From Bolinopsis microptera (Eukaryota > Ctenophora > Tentaculata > Lobata > Bolinopsidae), in assembly GCF_026151205.1 (NCBI RefSeq), contig NC_087076.1, positions 9,214,902 through 9,278,901 on the forward strand: a stretch of 64,000 nt of DNA. Reading direction: 5' to 3'. This document shows, in pieces, positions 11,947 to 24,499 of this stretch. Under the pieces are notes generated by a model. The model saw only the letters and a list, made by a program, of their open reading frames with translations. It had not been told where the DNA came from and ran no database searches. A program made the translations under genes and the position numbers. Every line of letters begins with the position of its first letter. The stretch's first letter is position 1.

Positions 11947-13680
11947 AGGAATGTCCCCTCAACTTCACTCTGGCAGTTATGTTACGCATGCGGTACGGTG
12001 GAATGAAGATATCTTGGTGGCTGGCTAGTGCTACACGTGCTACAGTGCTACACGTGCACTGCTAGTTGCTACACGTGCACTGCGGACCCCACGAACCAGA
12101 CTTTGTTTCCGTTCCACAAGGAGTTAAATTTGGAGCCTTCCTCCTTTTCACCTACAAGTTACTGCATCCGCAACATAGATGCCAGAGTGAACTTGAGAGG
12201 ATGTTTCTTCAAATGTGTTTTCTTTTTTCTTAACTGCTCGCCCAAATTAGCTTAAAATGATAAATTTCGAACATGAGTGGTCTAACCCAAAAGTAACTTT
12301 CAAAATAGCTATGTTATCAGTTTTAGAGTTCAGACATTTGGGCGAGCGATTTAGTTCGAATGAATAACAGTATTTTTCTGGTTATTTTAAATGCAAGTTG
12401 TTAGATCTAATAAGTAAAACTTGGAGTTTAATAACCATTTTTATTTTTTCTTATATAATTCAATTTTACCAGTAGATTTGGTGAGTGGATCAAATCTCTT
12501 TCCACATTTTAGTTGTTATTTTAGCTAAATATTGAATTCTTTAGCATAAATAAGTCTCAGTGGTATGAATACCATTATCTAAATATATTTGATATGGAAT
12601 GTTTTCTGAAATTTAAGGTCCTTACATATCGAAAGTATGTAAGATCCGAAATTTAACTATTCTCAGCGTTTGAAATCTAACATTTTTATGACAAGTTTTG
12701 TTGCACATTCTATTTATTTTCGATTTCATGAAGATAATATTCCTTGTTTACCTTTTTCTGGTCACCTTTTCAGGTTATTTCCACCTTTGACGAACCGGTA
12801 CACCAGCGGTGGAATAAAGTTCCCTATTATTGACGTATATTTTAAATTCTATAGGAAATAATCCAGAAGTGATTTTATTTGCAAAATTTAAATTAATGAG
12901 AATGTTATTGGTAAAGTATTAAACTTAATGAAAAATTATATCACAATGATTGAAATAAAAACTACAAAAAATAACAATAAACGATAAATGATGATATGAA
13001 GAAAAACAATCCTCTTCCCCATTTTATGACCCTCCAGCTCCATTAGCAATGATATAGATGTGGATACTCGTGGGGAGGTGATACATGTTTGTTTACTTTA
13101 ATAGTAATTACCTGTTCGGCAGGTTGAAGAGGTGATACAGATTTATTTGCCTAGCATATGTACGGTGGAATGAAAAACAAAACTTCCGACGCGATGCAAT
13201 ATATAACCGTCGCGTGGAACCTTATCAGAATTAGAAAACATTGTTTTTTATATATCATGTTAGAATACCATCTTCGTTATATAGTCAGAAACCCCTTATA
13301 TATCTTTCTACTCATTATTAACATACAGAACAGTTTAGTTTGCTGCTACTGTGTAGTTATCCTTAATTGCGCGTGTACGCCGTATACATTATTATACAAG
13401 TACGGTTGGGGTCGGGGAAAATATTGATCACTGCTGTTTTAGTTTGTTGGTCTACCTCGAAAACAAGTTTCACAACAAATTAGGGCTAGACAATGCACTA
13501 AGAGTAAGTTTGAAAGCATGGATTAATTACACGAGTCAACATATCTGGCACTGAGACAACAATGTCAATTATCTATCAAGCATGGTGATGTGATGTTTCC
13601 ATGATTCGTTGTTAAGGGATTGATCATGATGCAAATGAACATTGCAATGATCAGATGCATGGTGATGAATCATTGGTGAT
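11947..13680. other. 3' UTR and intergenic DNA
   Basis: No gene seen. It begins with short direct repeats of TGCTACACGTGCAC at about 12028-12085, just after the F-box stop. A poly(A) signal AATAAA at 12954-12959 may end the F-box transcript. Short open frames here (12028-12255, 12670-12861, 13158-13427) are unsupported. Near 13650-13690 GGTGATGAATCATT is duplicated in tandem. Confidence 0.5.
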
Positions 13681-13694
13681 GAATCATTGGAAAG

Positions 13695-13840
13695 ACTACC
13701 ATGAGCGATAAGTACTACCATGAGCGCGGCACCCGACTACCATGAGCCTAAGGCTCATGGTAGTCGGGTGCCGCGCACGTACGAGCGATAAGACTTATCG
13801 CTCGGTTATAACCGAGCGATTAACCGAGCGATAAAAACCC
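13695..13840. repeat. cluster of perfect palindromes
   Basis: The core is a perfect inverted repeat with 26-base arms, 13724-13749 and 13751-13776, around a single A; the arm starts GCGCGGCACCCGACTACC. It is followed directly by CGAGCGATAAG-A-CTTATCGCTCG and by CTCGGTTATAACCGAG, also perfect palindromes. The words GAGCGATAAG and CTACCATGAG recur upstream (13698-13725). The RNA or single strand would form a chain of strong hairpins. It may be a foldback or MITE remnant or a structured RNA; no coding content. Confidence 0.85.
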
Positions 13841-14634
13841 AGGATACATAACATAAAGACTTTGTTGTAACTTTGTATGAAAATCATTAATATGTTAATT
13901 TAGCGAAGTTTTCTATTAGAATAAAACTGCAAAATCCCGTCATTCTTTAATAAGTTAATACACAGTAATTGATGACGTCACACCTTATTACACATGTTAT
14001 TGTGCTTTGTAAGTCGATGAGGTCAATACTCTAGAGCTCGGTGAGGGTCGGGTAACTTGACTAACTTCTGTGTGAGCAGTGAGTGTTGTTATTTGTAACA
14101 GTCCGGCATTATAGGTAGGCAGAAATTTCTGAAGTCGATTCCGATTTCCAGGGAAAGATCACTGTTCATTTTAAAGTGTACTGTTACCTGCAACATTACC
14201 TTCGACTTAAGGCTTTGGCTGAAGCTGGATATTATGTTACATGTAATGTTTAAACTGTCCCATTACAATTGAAAATGTAATCACGAAGTTTATTTTTACT
14301 AGATTTCTAGAAGTTTGATGACGTAACAGTAACACCAACTTCTCAATCCGAAATCCGAAATTTTCGACTTTGTTGTTCATAATTCTATCGAATCGGCACA
14401 TATAATAGCCATTCTGATTATTTACTCTTCTGAAAGTTGGATATAGTTGCTTAGTAGGATGTACATTCTATCTCTGGAGAGCTCCTCGAATTACATATAT
14501 ATTATTTACTATTTACTTACATAGAGTATCCTTACGGTTACGGTAGTTCAGTTCTTAATTTTGTTATTTTGCGGCTGGACTGTTTACTGCTCCTTGATTT
14601 TCCAGCCTGTCTTTGTACAGTGTAGTATAGCGTT

Positions 14635-14720
14635 ACAATGTATATTGTATAATGTAACAATGTATAGTGTAACAATGTATAATACTACAATGTATAGTGT
14701 TACAATGTATAGTGTTATGA
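14635..14720. repeat. AT-rich short tandem repeat
   Basis: Five or six imperfect copies of a 15-17 base unit of the type ACAATGTATAGTGTA, about 260 bases upstream of the RhoGEF gene. Confidence 0.8.
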
Positions 14721-14980
14721 GGCCAATTTGTTAAAAGATGAAACTGATTAAGACGGATTCGAACTCCTAAAGCGTAGCCAATATCAATGTTATATTCGTA
14801 TGACGTGTAATATGAATAACAAAAATTTACTTTTTTTTGTAAAAGTTGTACCTGTATGAGTCTGAGATTTGAAATCCAAATTGTTAATAAATTAATCGCA
14901 GCTCATGTTTTTAGCACAACCTAATCCTTTAGTCTTTTGTCCGGTATAACAACTCCAGACAAGGGAGTTGGCAGAACAAT

Positions 14981-17900
14981 ATGAGTAAATTGAGTCACCA
15001 TGAACCAAACCAATTGAAGAAGAGACTCAGTTCCCAAACCTCAGTTAGTTGTGTTCAACAGCACCTCAACAAGAAGATAAGCAGCCAAAGTTCCCATAGT
15101 TCTCAACTTGAAGATTCTTGGAGCGTCCTGGAGGACTCGGATTATCTCGATTGCATCAACTATGGGATCTTGGGTAACTATCTCTTATCAATTCATTAAA
15201 TATCAACCTTTAAATTTCAAATCCAGTGCTCAAAGACACATGAACTTTGTCAGATTCCGCTTTTTATCTGGATAATTGCAGCCAACACTCCTTTAGATTG
15301 TCGGTTTGTCCTTATATAACGCGTACAATGTGATTGGTGGTCGAGTTTCCACGTCTACTCCTTACTGTATCACAAAACTCACAGGAGAGCCAGCCACACC
15401 GTACCTGTTACATCCTGAACACGGGGCAGATCTGAACATGCAGCTCCTCTCCGGATCCCTACTTTATCCGGGTAATTTTAAATGCTACCTAGCCGGTAAC
15501 ATCAGAGACACGTCTCATTTCATTGTGCAGTGATTTTATTAAAGATGTAGCTCCCTAGCCCAACACTTCGGAAGATTAGTGGTCACACATCACACATTGT
15601 CCGCATGTTACAGGCAACTGTAAACTCTAGGAAATAGCTACCTATGTGAGCCCTCTCAACCAGCTAATATCAAGCTAACTCCCCAGGAAGGTACGACAAA
15701 CAAGGGTACGACATAGTATTTGTGTACGGATCAGCGCTGCTAGACCACTCTTACATCCTCTCCTTCACATACCTGCTGGACGCTATACTCGGCTACTTCT
15801 ACGACCTCAGTGATCACATCCTACACAGGGACTTTGTGAGGGATGTCAGGCTGGTCTGTGTGTTGGGTCGCGAAGCTCCTTCTCCTAAGGTATGTGGCAT
15901 TTATCGAACATCATAGATAAACTGACCCTGTCTCACTAGAACTAAATGAACGATAAACATTGTCATCGGATTCATAGTGATATGAATTTTGACGAGTGTT
16001 CGAAAGATGCCAGAAATTTAGATAAACTGACCCTGTCTCACTAGAACTCAATGAACGATAAACATTGTCATCGGATTCATAGTGATATGAATTTTGACGA
16101 GTGTTCGAACGATGCCAGAAATTTATTTAGATGATAGTATACTCTTCAATGTCCTTAAATTCAGTGTCCAATAGTTATTAGTTATCAATTTTCTCATCAA
16201 AATATTCTGCCTCAACATAGTTATAAAATTGGAGCTGATGAGTGAGCTGAAATTGTAATCCCTTCTTTCTAAGATCGTACAAAACTTGCTGGATTTCGTG
16301 AGTGGATATAAGGGACACAACATGAAGTTACTGATGATAAAGGACAAGAACACGGACAAAAATTCGGAAAGGAGGTTCAAACAACTTATGAACAACACTG
16401 AGTTAGGTACTTGTCATTATTGTTTTGTCACTAAGTTCCAATCGTCACATAGCAGCTGTTCGATACAAAATAAATTATACTGACTATAGAATAAGAAATA
16501 ATGTAAGGTCTTTTCATTAAAGGCAGTCAGCTTAGTCAACAGATCAGTTTTTTGTACGACACCCCACATTTCCTCTATCTATAAAAAAAAAGAAAGAAAA
16601 AGTAAAGAATTTATAACCTATTTATAAATATAAGAGATTTTTCTGTGCTCCCTCCGAATAGGTTCTATCTACTCAACGGTTAATTGTCATATTTTCATAT
16701 TATATCTACTATCAATGTTCCCTCATCTGGAGTAAACACAGCCAATAGCGAGAAATACCATACTATCATTATTAACATCCTCTCCAAAACCCAGGAAAAG
16801 TTTTCACAGAAGTGGAGCACTGCAAAAAAGGTGACCTTCCAAGCAGGATGGATATTGATGTTATACCCCGAGATCTTGGCGGAGACTTTGACCCTACCAA
16901 CATGGATATCTGGCTGAACAAGAGACTGAAGTTTGAGGTGTTTTGGGAGGATTGCAGGATGTGTTACAAGAGACTTCAGTATCTTCCCCAAACTCTGCAG
17001 AGGGTCTTCAAAGAGGTGAGGAAACCAGTTTCTGAAACTATATGAACTTTGTAATGTATACATATTATCAAGTTAAAACTATAAAATAGACATAACATCT
17101 TTTGAACATAACATCTTTTGAAAGCTGACAAAATATCAACATGATTGATGATTCCATGAGTGATATTACAGGGTGGCCCATAAGTGACTACCCACACGCA
17201 ACCTCTTAATAACTCACGTAATTCGTCTCCAAATTGCACCAAAATTTCAGAGATTATAGATATGGGTCAAACTTAGATTTCCTGAAAGTTTCGTAAGCCA
17301 CGCCCAATTACAGTGGGCGTGTCGTGACACTCCCTCTTTTTCACTATTGTCTTCATAAAATGAGAACGCTTTAAGCTAAGAACTCAAAAATTTTTGCACA
17401 CATTTGGCTTGATAATTAAAAACTTTTCCAAAAGTTTCAGGTTCATTGGTTTAAATATGGCTGAGTTATGGCCATTTTAAAATCCATCGGATATGTGTCA
17501 CCCAATCTGATCAAGAGTAAGGCGTTAGCGTGTATTAATGAGGTTCATTAGGCTTTGATTGGATACCGATGATGACTTTGCTAGAAAGGAAAACACAAAT
17601 TTTTAGGATAAATCAATAAATGAAATCAACTAATAAAAATTCCCACACAAAAACAATTCAATAATTTCAATTAAGATGTTCAAATTGTCGTCCCCCAGCT
17701 GCAATCACCTTGAGGCACCTTTCCGTTTTAATATACCGTTCAAAACAAAATCTATACAACCCTTTTTCTCAGGTAACATGCGAACACAAAGGAAAGTCCC
17801 TGGAGACGATCAAACAGAAGTATCGGGAGGCCACATCGGGACACACCTTCACCATCGATCAGAGGAACTTCCCCATGCACTGTGAGTCTCTGCTAGATGA

Positions 17901-20094
17901 ACTGGCTCCCGAGGAGACCACCAACGATAAGATGATCGGAGACGCTATCAGAACCTTGGCAAGGGTAATGACGGAGCTGGAGGAGCACTACAGGGAGTAC
18001 CAGGTTGTACTAGAGGCCTCTTTAGACGCACACTCTCGCTGGCAAGAATTCAAGAAAGAGGCAGTGCAGTTGACTACGACGGCAGAGGATTTGAGAGGAA
18101 GGATTGCGGAGCTGAGCGAGGCTGATACGGAGAATCTTAACGAAGCCTACTCGGTTCTGCAATCGGCAAAGACAGCTTTTAATGAGATGTCGAAAAAGAG
18201 AGCTGATCTGCCGAAAAGGAAGCATAAGAAAGCAGACAGTCTCATGGAGAATCTTGATAAGATTATAACAGAGAACTTTGCTGAGCTTGGAAAGAACAAT
18301 GAAAAGATGGTTAACACAGAATTCGTTCTCAACATCCAAGGTGATATATTATCATGGATAAAAGAATTTGAAGACGCTCTTTATGTCAACCAAAACATAA
18401 TCCAAACTGACACTTTTCGAGCCGTCTTAGAAAAGGATACCAAAATCCGCAAAATGTTGAAATATTGTCCTCTAGAGGTCATCGAAGAGTACTTCGAAAC
18501 GTGCCAAAAAATTGGCTCAGACTTTCTGCTTGCCTCAATGCTCGGTGTAGAGACCTGCATATCTAGGCTCATAGAAAAGCTGGTGGAAACAAATCAACAG
18601 ATCAGCAGTGCCATCAAGAGCAAGTCAAACATGTTATCTGCTAGAATGAATGCACTTCTCGGGAGGATCAAAGCCTTAGATAACGGAACAGAGACTCTGG
18701 TAGAATTTGCAACTTCCTGCGAGAAGATGCTCTTCCTCATCGGAACATTTAGGGAGTCTGAGGCCATTGAACCACCAGAAATCCCTGATATAACTTTTCT
18801 CGAAGAATACAAAAATTCGATCCTTGTCAACCAAATAGAAGTCTTTGACGAGCTCATTCAAACGATTACAAGATGTGTTCAGAGTGAGTCAGAAGAACTC
18901 CAACTATCACTATTTCAACGGATACGGACAGTCAGTAAAAATAAACGAGACACGAAGAGCCCTTTCTCCAGTACTGCTTCCAACCGGTCCAGGAGGGATT
19001 CAATAAAGAAACTTCTGACTACTGCAAAGAGCATTGATGATTACATTGACGACATCGAGGAGTTGGTTCAAAGTCTGGAGCAGCGGCATATGGTCAAACT
19101 AATAGAAGACATCTCCACTTCTCAGTCAACGAAGGCTGAAAAATCAACACAAAAACTTTATCACATTCTCAAAGAATTTATGGACACAGAGAAAGTCTAC
19201 ATCAAGTCTATTGAGTATCTCCATGATGAACTAATCCGCAAAGCAGCATTAGACGAGGAATTTAGTCTTGACGTTCAAGTAACGGAATGCTTGAGAATTG
19301 GTCAGGGTCTTCTTCATAAGATGATTCAGCTGAACAAGAACCTGAACACTCAAGTACGGAACAGTAGCGGAGGAGGACTAAAGTTTGCTCGAATATTCAC
19401 ATCTTTAGGCAAGGATTTTGAGGTTTACTATGACTTTATCAAGCTCCAAACCCGACTGGAAGAGATTCTCTCAGAGGACTACTTCAAAGACATCCAATCT
19501 CTGAATTCGGACTCTTTGCCAGCTGAATCATACGTCTGTAAGCCGATGCAGCGTCTTTGCAAATATAAACTGTTGTTTGAGGACGCTCTGACCAACACAA
19601 ACCACGTGTTTGAAGTACCCACAATCTACCGAGCAGTCCTACTAAGTGGCAAGCTCCTCAGGGCCATTAACGGAACTCTGCATCTTCAGGAGGAAAGCTT
19701 CTACGAACAGGAAGAATCTCAATTCTATCTCTACGCCAGGGTTTCACTTTTAGGTTACTCCTATCCGGAGAGAAAAGCATATCTTTTCAAAGATAACCTC
19801 TATCTTTCAAAGCCTCCGCCCAAGGAAACCTCTAAAGAGCCCAGAGAACATAGCTCATTTGCACTTGACAATGTTTGCTTACTGGATGTTGATAAGTCCA
19901 AACTTGAGATGGTTCTGAATGTGAATGTGTCTCAAATTATGTCAGTGGAAGGAACTTTGAAGAGCACATTGCGAAGGAGCACGTCTATGAAAAAGTCAAA
20001 AGGGCCAGCAACAGTTACTCTGGTTTTTCATGAGTATAACGATTTTGTGGAATGGAGCTTTAAATTGAAGAATGTACTGGGGAAATATTATTAA
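14981..20094 (+). CDS. Dbl/MCF2-like RhoGEF (Sec14 - spectrin - DH - PH)
   Basis: Exons 15297-15471, 15687-15889, 16274-16406, 16810-17015 and 17773-20094 join in phase to give 1012 residues. Exons 2-5 encode a Sec14/CRAL-TRIO-like lipid-binding domain (GRYDKQGYDIVFVY, then VIPRDLGGDF near its end). The first 400 residues of the large exon are spectrin-like coiled coil (VMTELEEHYREYQVVLEASL). The DH domain starts near 19137 (TQKLYHILKEFMDTEKVYIK) and has the CR3 helix KPMQRLCKYKLLFEDAL at about 19540-19590. A PH domain occupies about 19720-20085. This order is that of MCF2/MCF2L-type exchange factors for Rho/Cdc42. A first exon, 14981-15173, encodes an acidic, Ser-rich 64-residue segment, but its obvious donor is in phase 1 and exon 2 needs phase 0, so the N-terminus is unresolved. 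Confidence 0.85.
15915..16124. repeat. tandem duplication of 105 bases in a RhoGEF intron
   Basis: Two nearly identical 105-base copies, starting AGATAAACTGACCCTGTCTC at 15915 and 16020. They differ at only two or three positions, so the duplication is recent. Confidence 0.92.
17165..17480. mobile_element. possible transposon remnant in a RhoGEF intron
   Basis: The stretch begins CAGGGTGGCCCATAAGTGAC and contains a nested hairpin (CACGCCCAATTACAGTGGGCGTG at about 17297-17319 as a whole). The opening resembles terminal sequences of DNA transposons, but I found no matching inverted end, so this is a weak call. Confidence 0.25.
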
Positions 20095-23000
20095 AATATT
20101 ATTAAATATTACTAAATATTACTTGATATTACTTGAGATTGTTTACTTTTGTTGACGCAGCTTTTTTAATGTTTAAATTGTTTTAATGCGATCGATTGTT
20201 TTTTTATTTGATTTTTGATTCATCGTCATTACTTGATATTGTGATATTTGAAGAGTATTTTGAATTTGATTTAATTGCAAATGTTCATGGTCTGGTGTAT
20301 ATAAAAAATTCACGAAGATACAATAATCTAAATACTAACCGTCATTATGTGACTTTATTATGTGACTACTTAATCTTAAAGATCTTAGGATTGAATTAAG
20401 AGATGTTACTCTTTATTGGACAAATAGAATGTAACTAATCGTAGCTCCAGCGGCCAGTCTTCTAACATTATGTCCATTATGTCTAATCTTTGAGTATCAA
20501 CTGAATGTCACTCTATCATTTAACTTATAATCGTCATTTATCAATAATTTAATGACAGTCCTGCGAGGTTTACATTATACATACATTTCATGAGATCCAC
20601 ATTTTACAATTTTATAAGATGATTTTGGAGAGGATTTGTGTTCTTCTTTTGGAGCTGATAAGTAAGCTAAACAATATTGCTATGGTGGCTATGGCAACTT
20701 AAAAGATTCAGACGTCGCCATTAAACCTTGAACTATACAGATAACTTGTTACAACATCTTAAGTTTACACAGCTGATGGATAAAAAGTTATTCAAAAAGT
20801 AAATCCTAACCAGACTTTTAAAACATTATATTATAGTACCCATACCTGACTATTAAGTTGGGATTAGTTTATCTTGTTTTACAGCCGTGTCATATTCAAT
20901 ACAGCGACAAAATGTTTCTTGTAAGGTGGAAGTCCACCTTTTCTCGCAGTTCATTCTGAACAACTTCAGTCACAATCACCTGATTTGAGGTTAGATATCT
21001 GTATCGTAAGGAAAGATTTCTTGGCCCGTGAGTTGGCGTAACATGTGATAGACGGTCATGCAGTATTTCATCTGTTATTTAAGAAATATCTGTGAGTGTA
21101 TAATAAAAAAGGTATCTGAGAGTATAAATATACAGATCCTATTCCTAAGTTTGTTGAATATTAAACGGAAATAATATAATAATAATACTGAATATTCTTA
21201 TAATAGTAATAACTGAAACAGCATTGATATGAGTGTATATTTATTTTATAATATGTGTGAATGATGTGTTGGCACTTAAATACTACGAAACCATATGGTT
21301 AAGTAACCATGATGGTTACTTAACTAAATACGTATCACAACAGCTAGCGAAGAAGGTTATGTTTTAAAGAGTTACCTGGAATTTCCATAGTACACGAGCT
21401 CTCGTCCCAAAACGTCCTACATATTTACAAATGTTTAATTTCACCCAGACATCAAATTTCTAAAAAACGTTGAGAAAATTTTGACGAAGACGATGAAAAT
21501 GCGCCGAAAAGGTTTCGTACAACATATTTACTTTTTCCGACATTATGAATTGGGAAGAATAAAAAATTTCTCTATTCGATTTATTATAATGGTATAGTTA
21601 TTAATTTGCCAATTGTTTATCAATTAAAATGATAAACTCACGGTATAACTCGACAGACTGCGGAAAGCATGTATCTTATTGTGTTTGTGAAGGAGCAAGA
21701 GTTGCTAGTGGTCTTCCCTCCAGTTTTGAATGTTTTGAAGTCCATACCAGGCGACCAAGCTCTGAAAATGCCGCCATAAATTGAGAAGCTGATAAAAAAC
21801 CAATTTCACATTCAATCTTTACTTTTAGTTTATCATTGTTCGACTATCTTTGATATGCACATGAGTGAATGATCGTTTTTATGTGTTGGAAATTACTTCC
21901 AATTACATCGTATTGCTATAACTCTATAAGATTAAAAAGATCGGAAGATATTTAATCACTCTAATTGCTTTAATCACTTTAATTACTTTAATCACTCTAA
22001 TACAAGACACGGTAAGAGTTACGGGTGGTTTTATTGTATAGTGCCGAGAAAAAATCTGACGAGCCCAAATTATGAAGGTTTTTTAAATCGATCGGTGTAG
22101 TGGTTTTAATTGAATTTGTGAACCAAATACTAAGTGTGTGTCTGTGTGTCTCTCTACTTCCTCTATTTTTTTCTCTCCAACTATTAATAGATTTTGCTTA
22201 TATAATTAGGTAATTTGGCAGGAACTCAAGAGTCAAGTTTGCCTATCAAGTATTACTATTAGTTATGTGAGGTGCACTCAGAATTATTTGTGGTCTGTTG
22301 GAATGGCGAGTTCATAACATACGCACTGTTTTAACTACGAAAATGTCTAAAGGTGTTTTCAAATAAATTGCACGTTTATTATATGCATTTTAACTGCGAT
22401 AGTGAAAGTCCGGACCGCGCGTAGGCAAGGGTTACACGTCACTAGTACGTGATATTAGTAATATGAATTTTGGATAAATCTCTCCAGATATCAAATGTCA
22501 TGCAGAATTAAAAGATTCAACGGTTACGACTGGAAATGGTAATATTCAGTTATAATATCAATCATAACGTCATTACTTTTGCAATCCAATAGTTCGTCCT
22601 TCAAACTATTGGATTTTAGGAGCTTATGCATTTTAAGCAAGAAATTACATGTTTCGTCTTTTAACTCTTGCAATGCACAGGAGGCTCACCTACACGGATG
22701 CATGCCCCCCTTGACCCATACAATTGATTCTAATTAAAGATAAAATAGCATTTTATATATATCATTTTCTATTTTATCCTACACATTTGTTAAAATGATT
22801 AGAAGCGTGTAACTTATTTATATCAGAATTATATTATTGTGAATTCAATAAAATAATTATCACTTTTGTTCCTTGGTATCTTGTATCCTTGTACACTCGA
22901 CGTGTTTTGCTACACACGGTGAATTTGCATTATTCACTTTAGACGGCAAACTTTTGGTACCCCAATTTAAAAATCCCCAGAGACAAAATTTTGTGCTCGC

Positions 23001-23780
23001 GCTTGTATCTTATAACATGGACTATAAAGTTGGGGACGTCTGACGTCGCACTTCGCATGCATCGTCGCGGTTAAATTTTGAGTTGAGTTAACAAACATTA
23101 TCTCTGATTTATGAAAAGCGCGGTTTATATTTCCTGAGGAATGCAGTACACTTCCTCAAATTGTAATGTTTTAATTACTTGGTTGCAAAAACTACATGAA
23201 TTGTGAATATATTTGCATTGGTTGTATTTAAAGTCAATACATGCATTTATCATTTTTATAAATTACTTGGAAAAAAATATAAAACTTTTTTTTGGAATTG
23301 TAGGTTTATAACTATCTAGGAGGCGCCGGTTGGACTGTCGAAGGTCCTGTTAATATTTTTTTTTTTATTAATTACTTTTCAAATTTTACAGAGTACAGCA
23401 ATAGATGGAATATAATAAGAGCATCGTTCAAAATATATGCCCCCATCTGTAAAATTTGATTCGGGCACCATACACGGTATAAACACATAGTGACCTTGTC
23501 CGCAGGTAACTTGGACCCATTACCATAGAATTAATCTAAATCCAATAAATTATGAAAAATATTTAATAACAACAAATCATGTGAATAAACTGTGGATAGA
23601 TAGTCAAAATTGGTATTTCAATACGTCAAATTCCAGATACATTAGATACGTTGATCTGAGTCATTTAATGTGTGAGGTGTTGCGGGTGCAGCTGTGTGAT
23701 CTGATGTTGAATGTATAGGAAGTAGATAAAAAAAAGTAATAAAACAAATTAATAATAATAGGGGGAGCAAAGAGATTAGG
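20095..23780. other. intergenic DNA with hairpins, no gene seen
   Basis: AT-rich, with stop codons in all frames. A possible poly(A) signal for the RhoGEF gene lies at 21102-21107. Perfect hairpins: 21298-21324 (GTTAAGTAACCA with a TGA loop) and AATCCAATAGTT at 22583-22594 paired with 22604-22615. Near 21955-22005 ATCACTCTAATTGCTTTA-type words are repeated. Nothing supports a gene. Confidence 0.5.
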
Positions 23781-24499
23781 CTAGGCTGTTGTTTCACTAT
23801 CCAAGAACATTTCCATAGATGCTAATGACCTCAGCTTTGAAAACACTTGTAGACACAATCTGTCTTAAATGTAAAGGGGAGTCCATCCACTGTATATGAG
23901 TTCGTAGAAAAATGATTTTGCCAGTGGGCTATTTGAGGTACATAAGGTGTGTGAATTTGACTTAACTTAGGTAAAATTGATGACACAATAGACAGACTGT
24001 CGAGGTGGCAACGTCTGTAGTCGAGAAGTGCCTGATATAAGTGAGATAGTGAGGCATCCATACAGGAATTAAATTGTTCAGAACTTTGGGAAAAAAATAA
24101 GATCATTCACAGTCAACTTTTGAGTCAAAGGGAGATTGTCGAAAGCTTGCACTTTTTTGATTATTGCTCAGGTGGATAACTGCGCCTCTTCAGATGTATT
24201 CCATTTTAATAGCTCTCTTTTGGGACTTTCTAATTTATCACTAAGCGATTTATTACAAGGGCGCAGATTATGGAAAACAATTTTCGATTTGGTCTACGAA
24301 ACCAGGGAGAGGTAAAGCGCCGGCGACGTTTTGATCATGACAATTTGCCACTCTTCTGACCATACAAGTTGTGGCTGGCTCTTTGTATAAATTCTGTCGC
24401 ACTGACTATTCCAACTGAGCTTAGGAGTAACATCGCACAAGTCTTTTTTAATTACTTACACAAGAGGAGAGGCTCAGATTATATGCGTATGGAGAGATA

